Assembly: GCA_947502805.1 (NCBI GenBank)
Contig: CANNBR010000005.1
Coordinates: 1-27,285, forward strand
From: a bacterium
Lineage (GTDB): Bacteria > Babelota > Babeliae > Babelales > CAIQNR01
DNA: 27,285 bases
Direction: 5' to 3'
In this document: positions 8,041 through 15,754 of the stretch, in pieces
Numbering within the stretch: the first letter of the stretch is position 1
Layout of the letters: each line of letters opens with the position of its first letter
The notes under the pieces: model-generated
The model's database searches: none
Told to the model about the DNA's origin: nothing
The model's input: only the letters and a program-made list of their open reading frames with translations
Made by a program: the position numbers and the translations under genes

Positions 8041-9828
8041 ATGAGCGCATGGAAACGTACAAGTGAGTGTGGTAGTGTCACTGAAAAATTACTAGATAAA
8101 GAAGTTGTTTTAAATGGGTGGGTTGCTCATAGACGTGATCATGGCGGCCTTATTTTTATAGATTTGCGCGATAGAAGTGGTATTGTACAACTTGTTTTTA
8201 ATGCTGATATTTCTAAAGAATCACATAATTTAGCCGAGTCACTTCGTTCTGAGTTTGTTCTTTCGGTAACAGGAATTGTTGTTGCTCGTACAAAAGAGCA
8301 AGTCAATGACAAGATGCCTACGGGAAAAATTGAAATACAGATTCAAAAAATTACTATTTTAAATCCTTCAAAAGCGCTTCCATTTTCTTTAGATGAAGAT
8401 GACATTGATGAAGAATTACGTTTGAAATATCGCTATCTTGATTTGCGTCGTCCGGTAATGCAGCATCGTTTAGCATTTAGAAGCATGCTGCTATTTACTA
8501 TGCGTGAGTTTTTTGTTCAGAATGGATTCTTTGAAGTAGAAACTCCTATTTTAACGAAAAACACTCCTGGTGGAGCTCGTGAATTTTTAGTTCCAAGTCG
8601 TACCTATCCAGGTTCTTTTTACGCTCTTCCTCAATCACCTCAAATCTATAAACAACTTTTAATGGCTTCTGGTATTGAGCGCTACTTTCAAATAGCTCGT
8701 TGTTTTAGAGATGAAGATTTACGGGCAGATAGACAGCCTGAATTTACACAACTTGATATAGAAATGTCATTTATTGAAGAGCATGATGTAAGAAGTTTGA
8801 TAGAAGCTATGCTTGGTCATATTTTTAAAAAACTTTTTACTATTGATCTTGTATTACCACTTCCTATTTTTACTTACGATTATGTTTTTGCCTTGTTTGG
8901 TTCTGATAAACCAGATTTACGTTATGAGCTTCCTATTACTGATTTGACCGATGCTTTTAAAGAGGTGAAATTAAATTTCTTGGAAACAGTAGTTCTGCAA
9001 GGTGGTAGAATTGGGGCTCTTCATATTCAAAATAAAAAATTTACTCGTTCTGAACTTGAAGGGTGGGTTGAAAAATCAAAACATTTAGGAGCAAAGGGAT
9101 TATTGTATATCCATTTTGCAGCAGATGGATCAATAGAATCTCCTGTTTCTAAGTTTTTACCAGCAAACTTTTTTGATACAGTTCAGTCTGTTATTAAAGA
9201 TCTTAAACAAGGTGATACTTTATTTGTTGTTGCGGGCGCTTATAAAGAAGCCTGGTCGACGCTTGGTAAACTTCGCATAGCTTTTGCGCAAGAATTGAAC
9301 CTCATTAAGCCAAACACCTTACATTTTTGTTGGATTGTTAATTTCCCTCTTCTTGAGTGGGATGAAACAAGAAAGGCATGGAGCTCTGCTCATCATCCTT
9401 TTACTCAACCAGCTGAAGGGTGGGACAAAACCACTCCTGATCAAATGAAGGCGCAAGCATATGATTTAGTATGTAATGGTTCTGAGGTAGGCGGTGGATC
9501 AATTCGGATTCATGATAAACAAATGCAACATAAGATTTTTGAACTTTTAGGGCTTTCTGAAAAAGAAATTCAAGAAAAATTCGGGTTCTTTTTAGAAGCA
9601 CAAGAGTATGGATTCCCTCCTTCTGGTGGCATTGCTCTTGGTCTTGATCGTCTGATTATGATTCTTTCTAATACCGCCTCCATTCGAGAAGTAATAGCAT
9701 TCCCTAAAACTCAGCGTGGATATGATGCTATGATGCATTCACCAACTCCTGTAGCACCACAAGCACTTAAAGAATGTGGAGTTATGTGTATTCCTTCAGC
9801 AAAAGAGGGAGCTTCTGATAAAAAATAG
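8041..9828 (+). CDS. aspS: Aspartyl-tRNA synthetase
   Basis: Charges tRNA-Asp with aspartate. At 595 residues it has the bacterial layout: an N-terminal OB-fold anticodon-binding domain (about 1-105, with GWVAHRRDHGGLIFIDLRD), the class II catalytic core, an inserted GAD domain (about 285-415), and the core's end. Class II motif 2 reads FRDEDLRADRQPEFTQLD from residue 222, and motif 3 contains GIALGLDRL with Arg538. The QSPQIYKQ and GGGSIRIHD segments are also present. Two details are unusual. The common PPHGG/PPHAG before motif 3 is PPSGG here (Ser528). The anticodon-domain loop has His34 (RRDHGG) where E. coli has Leu (RRDLG), a position linked to recognition of tRNA-Asn by non-discriminating AspRS. 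The ATG follows CAAGGATAGTTGT. The enolase-like gene starts 20 bases downstream and is probably cotranscribed. Confidence 0.96.
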   Translation: MSAWKRTSECGSVTEKLLDKEVVLNGWVAHRRDHGGLIFIDLRDRSGIVQLVFNADISKESHNLAESLRSEFVLSVTGIVVARTKEQVNDKMPTGKIEIQIQKITILNPSKALPFSLDEDDIDEELRLKYRYLDLRRPVMQHRLAFRSMLLFTMREFFVQNGFFEVETPILTKNTPGGAREFLVPSRTYPGSFYALPQSPQIYKQLLMASGIERYFQIARCFRDEDLRADRQPEFTQLDIEMSFIEEHDVRSLIEAMLGHIFKKLFTIDLVLPLPIFTYDYVFALFGSDKPDLRYELPITDLTDAFKEVKLNFLETVVLQGGRIGALHIQNKKFTRSELEGWVEKSKHLGAKGLLYIHFAADGSIESPVSKFLPANFFDTVQSVIKDLKQGDTLFVVAGAYKEAWSTLGKLRIAFAQELNLIKPNTLHFCWIVNFPLLEWDETRKAWSSAHHPFTQPAEGWDKTTPDQMKAQAYDLVCNGSEVGGGSIRIHDKQMQHKIFELLGLSEKEIQEKFGFFLEAQEYGFPPSGGIALGLDRLIMILSNTASIREVIAFPKTQRGYDAMMHSPTPVAPQALKECGVMCIPSAKEGASDKK

Positions 9829-9848
9829 GAAAAAAGAGAAGGAGAGTC

Positions 9849-11102
9849 ATGAAGATTAGTAAAGTGTTTGGCCGAGAAATAGTTAACTCCTGTGGGGTTC
9901 CCGCTCTTTCATGTGAGATGGTTTTAGAAGATGGTACATTTGTTTCGGCTTCTGTACCCTCTGATCCTTTAAGTGATCAAGAAGGGCTGTTTATTTTGAA
10001 AGATGGTGGATTGCGTTGCGCTGGTCAGGGACTGCAAAAAGCAGTCTATAATCTTGAGTCAATTGTTGGGCCAGCATTTGTGGGAAAAGTTCCTGAAGTG
10101 CATGTATTAGATGCTATTTTATCTGAGCTTGATGCAACTCCAGAAAGAAAAAATCTTGGCGCAAATGTCACTCTTGCTGCTAGTTTAGCGGTATGTAAAG
10201 CACAGGCGGCGGTTGAACAGATGGAAGTTTTTGAAACAGTAGCACAACTACAAGGATGCGCCTCTGTTTCGTTACCATTTCCTTTAATAAATGTTCTTAG
10301 TGGGGGGAAGGTTTTATCGAATGGTTTTCCTTTTCAAAATGTAATGCTTGTTCCTGTTGGTGCTCAAAATTTTAGAATGGCACTTGAACATGGTCTTACG
10401 GTTTTTCATGAATACAGAGCGCTTTTAAAAAAACAGGGTCGCATGACCGCAATAGCAGAAAGTGGTGGAATTTTTTCTACGTATAACGATCCCTATGAGC
10501 CATTTGAGCTTTTAATGGAAGCTCTTAAGAACACACAAATGGAAAATGTCTTTGTTCTTGGTATTGATGCAGCAGCAGATCAACTTTTTGATATAAGAAC
10601 AAAAACATACACTTGGGGTACAGAACAAAAAACCGCGGATCAGCTTATAGTTATCTACAAAAAAATGTGTGATTCGTATCCTCTTTATTCTTTGGAAAAT
10701 GGTCTTGCATGGCAGGATATTAAAGGAGGTAACTCTTTGTTTGATGCACTTGGTGGTACTATCCAATTAGCTGCTAATCAAGGCTTTTCTCATAGTGCTC
10801 TATTATCACAGGGGCTTGGTGCTCGTCAGGTGACAAATGCATCCATTATTCGTTTGGCTGAAGTTTCAACTCTTACAGAATTTTTAGAATCGGTGAGCTC
10901 TTGCCAGAGTCAAGGACTTAATACGGTTATTGCATGTAGTAATGGAGAAACTGATGAGAATATTTTGGCTGATCTAGCAGTTGGTACAAGTTCAGGACAA
11001 ATACAAGCTGGTGGTGCTTCACGTGGTGAATTTCTTGCAAAATATAACAGACTTCTTTTTATAGAAGATTTGCTTTCGTCTGAGTTGCTAAGTCATGCAT
11101 AG
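9849..11102 (+). CDS. Enolase-family protein lacking most catalytic residues (pseudoenzyme candidate)
   Basis: The whole 417-residue protein aligns with enolase: FGREIVNSCG for IGREIIDSRG, LGANVTLAASLAVCKA for FGANAILAVSLANAKA, YSLENGL for VSIEDGL, GETDENILADLAVGTSSGQI for [20 protein letters not shown], and AKYNRLLFIE for AKYNQLIRIE. Conserved active-site positions are nevertheless changed: the SGAST loop is SDPLS (38-42), the loop His is Val155, the Glu of QEFM is Asn164, the catalytic Glu of GDEGG is Ser205, the third Mg-binding Asp is Asn310, the catalytic Lys of IKFNQ is Arg335, the HRSGET motif is CSNGET (363-368), and the substrate-binding Lys of QIKTG is Gln386. Mg ligands Asp240 and Glu283 remain. 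The usual C-terminal tail is shortened. The frame is intact and the gene has a strong ribosome binding site (AGAAGGAGAG), so it looks maintained. Phosphopyruvate hydratase activity is unlikely; the role is unknown. Confidence 0.88.
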   Translation: MKISKVFGREIVNSCGVPALSCEMVLEDGTFVSASVPSDPLSDQEGLFILKDGGLRCAGQGLQKAVYNLESIVGPAFVGKVPEVHVLDAILSELDATPERKNLGANVTLAASLAVCKAQAAVEQMEVFETVAQLQGCASVSLPFPLINVLSGGKVLSNGFPFQNVMLVPVGAQNFRMALEHGLTVFHEYRALLKKQGRMTAIAESGGIFSTYNDPYEPFELLMEALKNTQMENVFVLGIDAAADQLFDIRTKTYTWGTEQKTADQLIVIYKKMCDSYPLYSLENGLAWQDIKGGNSLFDALGGTIQLAANQGFSHSALLSQGLGARQVTNASIIRLAEVSTLTEFLESVSSCQSQGLNTVIACSNGETDENILADLAVGTSSGQIQAGGASRGEFLAKYNRLLFIEDLLSSELLSHA

Positions 11103-13701
11103 AACTACTTTGGCTGAAGGTAGAGAATAAGCGTTTCAGTTCTGCTTGTTCAGCATTATTTTTTGTTGTTAAAATAATTGTTTCTTTATTGGTTTTTTGA
11201 GAAACGTGAGCCACTTTTAAGGGTGAAATAACTTTAGAAGTGGTTTCTTTTTTAACGGGCATTGGCGGTGTTGGAAGCTGTTTTGATGTGCCTGTTGCCT
11301 GAGCTAGAGCTTTTGATTTTTTATAATTCTGTTCAGTTACAAACTGTTTTCTGTTTACATAATCAGAAACTTTTTGTTCATTCGTAATTTCATGCGAAGA
11401 GCCAAAAAACCAACGAGTAATAGGATCACGTAGCGCAGTGAAGTTTTTATCTAAGCTGACTGAATCAGTTGCAATGGAAAACTTTTCAGCAGTAAATGGA
11501 TCACAGTAACCATTAGTACTTTGTATAATCCGTGGGCATATAAATACAGCAAGATTCGATTTAATAACACCTTTAGTTTTTTTCTTAAATAGCCAGCCAA
11601 TAATTGGTATGTTTTCAAGGCCTGGGGTAGAAAGATGGCTCATGGCAGTCGTCGTTTTTGTAAGTCCACCGAGAATTAAAACTTGTCCATCTTTAACATT
11701 AGCATTGGTTTGAATAATTCGATTAATTTGAGAGGTTCCTGTGGTGAATTCACTAATATTAATATTAAGTCCCAAGTTTATATAATTTTCTCCATTTATC
11801 ATTGGGGTGATATTGAGTTGTAGCGCTGCAGTAACTGGGTTAATTGGAACATAGGTAGCTCCTTTTTTAACGGTCGCAGATCCTGGTAAGAGCAGTGTTT
11901 GGTTATCAGTAAATGAGGTAGGTTGGTTGTTCAAGGTAACAGTAAAAGGATGTGAAAGAATAGTTACGTTTGTGTAACTCAAGAGCGCTTCCATAACCCA
12001 CGCAATCCCGGTGTTTACATTATCTTGAAGAGATAAAACAAAGGTTCCTTGAGGGGCACCGCCTGCGAGGTTATTACCATCAGCATCTGGTGCTTGTAAC
12101 AGGTTAGACATTAACCCATCAAATGCAGGGTTAGTAGGATTATTAAATTGTAGTGCCCCCAAAGTTGAGTTTTGGGCAAAGACTCCCTGTGGGAGCATTC
12201 CTTGTTTATTACGTACTTGGCTGCCTAAAAATTGATTTCCCGTTAAGGTGAAGTCGACGATAAGCATTTCAATAGCAACTTGCGGTTGTGGTCTATCAAG
12301 ATCAGATATAAGTCGTTTAAGACGAGCCCAATCTTCGCGTAATGCTGCAATAATTAAACGATTTCCGCCTTGTTGTGCAGCTTGAGGTGCAGTTCCACTT
12401 GAGGTCCCACCCGAAGTATTTGTTGCTGTAGTAATAGGAGTAACTATTTCGGCTTGAATAATGACTCCTTTAAAATATTGTTTTCCGGCAGAAGGGTTAG
12501 TTGTTCCACTTGATTGTCCAGTGCTTCCACCAAAGCCACCACCAATACTTGATCCACCTGATTGTGAGTTAACTATTTGTGTTAAAATTGGGGCAAATGT
12601 TTGTGCGTTAAGGTATTGCAAAGGATAGATATGAAGAATTGAATTGCCGCTATCAAGAGAGACATCTATGTATTTTATTACAAAATCTTTAATGCGAGCT
12701 ATGGCGTCTTTTTTCCCCATAATAATAAGAGAGTTAGAGCGGGTTTCAGCGACAACCTTTGTTGTTGGAGTAAAATAAGAAGATGCAGATGGTGTTGCTT
12801 GTGATGCTACTGGTTGCCCAAATCCTCCACCACCAAAACCGCCGCCACCAAAACCACCGCCTTGCCCTCCAGAACTAGCTGCAGAGTTGATAAGTTGTGT
12901 CATGAGAAGGCTAGTAATTGTTGTTGCATCGGTATGGGTGAGTGGCAGAATTTCAATTGAATCGGTAAATCCATGGGAGTCTATCTCTTTTACAATTTCC
13001 ATAATTGAACGAATATTTCGCGAATAATCGGTCATAATAATGCCATTAATATTCGGATCAACCATATAGGTAAAAGTTTTTGAAAGAGTATCAGTAAGGA
13101 ATGTTTGTAAAGCATTTCCACTTGCGCCACCACCAAATCCACCACTACTTGCTGCAGCAGGGACCTGTATGTTTGCAAAGTAATAGACATAGCGAATCAT
13201 TTGATCAATATCAGGTAAATCAGAAGGTGGAGTATTTATATAAAGAGGAAGTGTTTGTTTGTTAAGGTCCTTGTCATTTTTAATGATGTAATAAAATTCC
13301 CCTTGAGGGATAAAGAGGTAACCTGCTAATTTTAGTATTGAAAGTAATTTTTCATGAGCTTGAGTTACTGAAATTTTATCGGGGAACTGATAGGTGATTT
13401 TTGTAGTAAGAACATCTTGGCCTTGCGGGAGAACAACGTTTATGTTCATGGCGCTTGCTATAGAGTGAACAACATCTACAAGTGGTTCATCTTTAAATTT
13501 AAACCAAATCTTTTGTCCTGTGGAAGGCTGCAAAGGTGTTGGTACTCCTTTATAAGGAGAGTCTTTTTTTAGAAAGCTAGATTCTTTTATTTCTTGAGGC
13601 GCTAAAACAGTTTTTGCCTCTGGCGTTAGTGTATAACTAAGCGAAGAGAAAAAAAGACAAAAAAGAGTTGATAAAAAATAGTTAGTAGAGCGCTTATTCA
13701 T
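11059..13701 (-). CDS. Type II secretion secretin GspD, second copy (Gly-rich)
   Basis: Outer-membrane secretin, a multimeric channel for folded proteins or pseudopili. It has a signal peptide (YFLSTLFCLFFSSLSYTLT), an N0-type domain (about 64-150), and N1, N2 and N3 domains (about 165-470; for example IEILPLTHTDATTITSLLMTQL and LHIYPLQYLNAQTFAPIL). The secretin beta domain (about 475-726) contains VLILGGLTK and the C-terminal PGLENIPIIGWLFKKK and FICPRII signatures. Each N1-N3 region carries a Gly/Ser-rich insert, the longest GGGFGGGGFGGGGFG near residue 285. After the secretin domain comes a 154-residue tail with RDPITRWFFG at 758-767, a motif shared with the other secretin in this operon. 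It is the last gene of the operon, 17 bases after gspM, with AGAAAGGAC as ribosome binding site. Its last 44 bases overlap the convergent enolase-like gene. Confidence 0.9.
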   Translation of the reverse strand: MNKRSTNYFLSTLFCLFFSSLSYTLTPEAKTVLAPQEIKESSFLKKDSPYKGVPTPLQPSTGQKIWFKFKDEPLVDVVHSIASAMNINVVLPQGQDVLTTKITYQFPDKISVTQAHEKLLSILKLAGYLFIPQGEFYYIIKNDKDLNKQTLPLYINTPPSDLPDIDQMIRYVYYFANIQVPAAASSGGFGGGASGNALQTFLTDTLSKTFTYMVDPNINGIIMTDYSRNIRSIMEIVKEIDSHGFTDSIEILPLTHTDATTITSLLMTQLINSAASSGGQGGGFGGGGFGGGGFGQPVASQATPSASSYFTPTTKVVAETRSNSLIIMGKKDAIARIKDFVIKYIDVSLDSGNSILHIYPLQYLNAQTFAPILTQIVNSQSGGSSIGGGFGGSTGQSSGTTNPSAGKQYFKGVIIQAEIVTPITTATNTSGGTSSGTAPQAAQQGGNRLIIAALREDWARLKRLISDLDRPQPQVAIEMLIVDFTLTGNQFLGSQVRNKQGMLPQGVFAQNSTLGALQFNNPTNPAFDGLMSNLLQAPDADGNNLAGGAPQGTFVLSLQDNVNTGIAWVMEALLSYTNVTILSHPFTVTLNNQPTSFTDNQTLLLPGSATVKKGATYVPINPVTAALQLNITPMINGENYINLGLNINISEFTTGTSQINRIIQTNANVKDGQVLILGGLTKTTTAMSHLSTPGLENIPIIGWLFKKKTKGVIKSNLAVFICPRIIQSTNGYCDPFTAEKFSIATDSVSLDKNFTALRDPITRWFFGSSHEITNEQKVSDYVNRKQFVTEQNYKKSKALAQATGTSKQLPTPPMPVKKETTSKVISPLKVAHVSQKTNKETIILTTKNNAEQAELKRLFSTFSQSSSMHDLATQTKANLL

Positions 13702-13718
13702 AGTACAAGTCCTTTCTG

Positions 13719-14279
13719 TTATCCCTTCTTACTAAGGCTAATGGCAGATTTAAGTGTTGCAATAGTAAGTGTGACATCCAGGGAGTCATTTTTTTTAATA
13801 ATGGTGAGTTCTTTTGTATAGACACGGGCTTTTTGTTCTAGTGCTTGGAGCAATTCGCACAATTGTTTTGTTGAAATACCTTTGAATTGCACATTTATTT
13901 TTATCTCAGTGTACAGTTTTTGCAAAATATCATCAGAAACTTCAGCTTCTTTAACTTGATATGAAGAAATACCAAGTCTTCCAGTTGTTTCATCGAAAAA
14001 GTTTTTTAGTTTGAAATTTTTGTCTTCTTCAAGAACAGTATTAACATCTTCTTTTAGTTTCATGACAACTTTTTGTTTTTCAAGAATAATTTTTGCTTCT
14101 TGTTGAGTTTTATACATCTTCTGTAAAGAGCTTCTGAGTGCTGTTGTTTCTGTGTGGTGATAGTACATAATTCCACCTGTTATCAAGATTAAGAATCCTA
14201 AAAAAATACCTATATTTCGATAAAATTCAGAAGTTTCTAAAGGAAGAGCAATCTCTTGAATGGTTTTTAAAAAACTCAT
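13719..14279 (-). CDS. GspM/PilO-like inner-membrane assembly protein
   Basis: A 186-residue bitopic protein with a short cytoplasmic N-terminus, one membrane helix (about 24-41, IGIFLGFLILITGGIMYY), a charged coiled-coil-like stretch (about 48-90) and a small periplasmic alpha/beta domain. The segment KINVQFKGISTKQLCELLQALEQ, followed by the strands RVYTKELTIIKK and LDVTLTIATL, resembles the ferredoxin-like fold of GspM and PilO. Sequence identity to named families is low, so the call rests on topology and position: its start overlaps the end of gspL by four bases (ATGA), and gspL-gspM order is standard in type II secretion operons. It would bind GspL and anchor the assembly platform in the inner membrane. 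Confidence 0.72.
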   Translation of the reverse strand: MSFLKTIQEIALPLETSEFYRNIGIFLGFLILITGGIMYYHHTETTALRSSLQKMYKTQQEAKIILEKQKVVMKLKEDVNTVLEEDKNFKLKNFFDETTGRLGISSYQVKEAEVSDDILQKLYTEIKINVQFKGISTKQLCELLQALEQKARVYTKELTIIKKNDSLDVTLTIATLKSAISLSKKG

Positions 14280-15754
14280 ATCACATCTCCTTGTTTGCTA
14301 AGAGTAAGTGGAACAGAAAAATCTGTTTTTTCTAAAGAAGGAACATGCACAAAGAGATGAGAATCCTTGAGTTCTTGCTCAAGAATTGTAGCTGCATCAA
14401 AGTTTCTGATGCTTCCTTCAAGAAGAATAGTATCTTTATTGATGATCATTTTTTTTAGCTGTAATCCTAAAATTTCAGGTTCTATTTTTGTGCTAAGTGT
14501 ATAGAGGTATTTTAAAAATGAATGGCGTGTTTGGCTTGAAAAAGAAAACCAAATTTCTTCTTCCTTAGAAACAGCCTGTTTTGCAGTCTTCATAGCCTGC
14601 ACAAGATTCCCTGATTTAATAGAGGGAAAACTTTTCTTAAGTTCTTTTACAATGGATTCACGAGTTGAATTTACTGCGCTAGAAAGTTTATGCACTTGCA
14701 AAAAAGTATGAATAAACATGGCACACAAAAGAATAGTGGTAAGCCCTGCACAAGCAATAATCTGCTGTTTTAAAAGTGAGTCTTGCTTGCTTTGTTGTTG
14801 TTCTGTGGCAAGAGTAAAATCAGCTGTAAAAGAAGAAGGGTAAGCCGCAGCTAGGCTAAAAAGATTGGGTTCTTCAGTGGTAGTTTCAGTGTCTTTTTGT
14901 GTTATGCCTAAAGCAGAAAGATTTTTCCTTAGAGTGAAGAGCTCACAAGGTATACCAAGCTGCTCTTGTGCTTGAGATACGGTTGTTAGATCTGTTTGCA
15001 TGAAAAGAACTTTTTTAATGGTTCCATATTCTTGAGAAAATGATTGCAGAGTAAAAAAAAGTGATTGCCAGGTCTTGCGCTCATCCTTATCTTTTATCAG
15101 CGAACGCACTGTTTTAATGACCCCTTCATGAAGGTAGGCTATGTGTATCATTGCATCATCCCATGCAGCAATAATGCCATTTTCTTCCATCGGGTAAAGA
15201 TGATGTATCTTTTCATATAATCCATAGACGTTGAGCATATCAACGGTGATAATTTCATGATGTATAGCTGCCTTTGAGAAAAGCTGTAGATGGTCATAGA
15301 GATGTTTTTTTTGAACAGCAGCAACAATTACTTCGGAGTAGTTTTTTTCCATGTTTATTTTTACAATTGAAAAATCAAAGAAAGCATCTAACAAAGGAAA
15401 TGGTAGAAATGGTTCAATTTCATAGGGAAGCGCGAGGGCTATTTTTTCTTTGGTAATAAAAGGAAAACGTAACTCTTTGAACGTAACGTATGAGCTTGTA
15501 AGGGTGGAAATTAATGAATCGTATGATCCCACTTTTTTCATAAGTTCAGCTAAGGCTTCTGAGGTTTTTTCTTGTTGAGTATTCTTTTCTTGAATAACTT
15601 CCTGCAAGTAGGTTTTTGTTAGTGTGAGAGATCTGCCTTCAGCAATAAGTACTGTGGCATATATTTTTTGTGGGGTTATATGAATTCCTACAATTTTTTT
15701 ACGAAAAAGAGAGTAAGTTCCTATGCGGTCAGGAAGAAATACATTTTGTATCAT
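14276..15754 (-). CDS. GspL/PilM-like type II secretion platform protein
   Basis: A 492-residue protein with the GspL layout: a long cytoplasmic actin-like (PilM-type) domain of about 320 residues (KKIVGIHITPQKIYATVLIAEG at the start, ELRFPFITKEKIALALPYEIEPFLPFP, IITVDMLNVYGLY), a single membrane helix (about 331-351, QQIIACAGLTTILLCAMFIHT), and a periplasmic coiled coil plus small alpha/beta domain (LQLKKMIINKDTILLEGSIRNFDAATILEQEL). In known systems GspL links the GspE ATPase to GspM, GspF and GspC. The start overlaps the stop of the upstream secretin by four bases (ATGA), and the end overlaps gspM the same way, so translation is coupled. The layout also resembles a PilM-PilN fusion, so a type IV pilus-like role is the alternative. 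No gspE is in the window. Confidence 0.8.
   Translation of the reverse strand: MIQNVFLPDRIGTYSLFRKKIVGIHITPQKIYATVLIAEGRSLTLTKTYLQEVIQEKNTQQEKTSEALAELMKKVGSYDSLISTLTSSYVTFKELRFPFITKEKIALALPYEIEPFLPFPLLDAFFDFSIVKINMEKNYSEVIVAAVQKKHLYDHLQLFSKAAIHHEIITVDMLNVYGLYEKIHHLYPMEENGIIAAWDDAMIHIAYLHEGVIKTVRSLIKDKDERKTWQSLFFTLQSFSQEYGTIKKVLFMQTDLTTVSQAQEQLGIPCELFTLRKNLSALGITQKDTETTTEEPNLFSLAAAYPSSFTADFTLATEQQQSKQDSLLKQQIIACAGLTTILLCAMFIHTFLQVHKLSSAVNSTRESIVKELKKSFPSIKSGNLVQAMKTAKQAVSKEEEIWFSFSSQTRHSFLKYLYTLSTKIEPEILGLQLKKMIINKDTILLEGSIRNFDAATILEQELKDSHLFVHVPSLEKTDFSVPLTLSKQGDVI

Noticed and set aside
9849..11102. Calling the enolase-like gene a pseudogene
   Set aside because: There is no frameshift or internal stop, the ribosome binding site is good and the family's structural segments are kept, so it is listed as an intact gene with a divergent active site.
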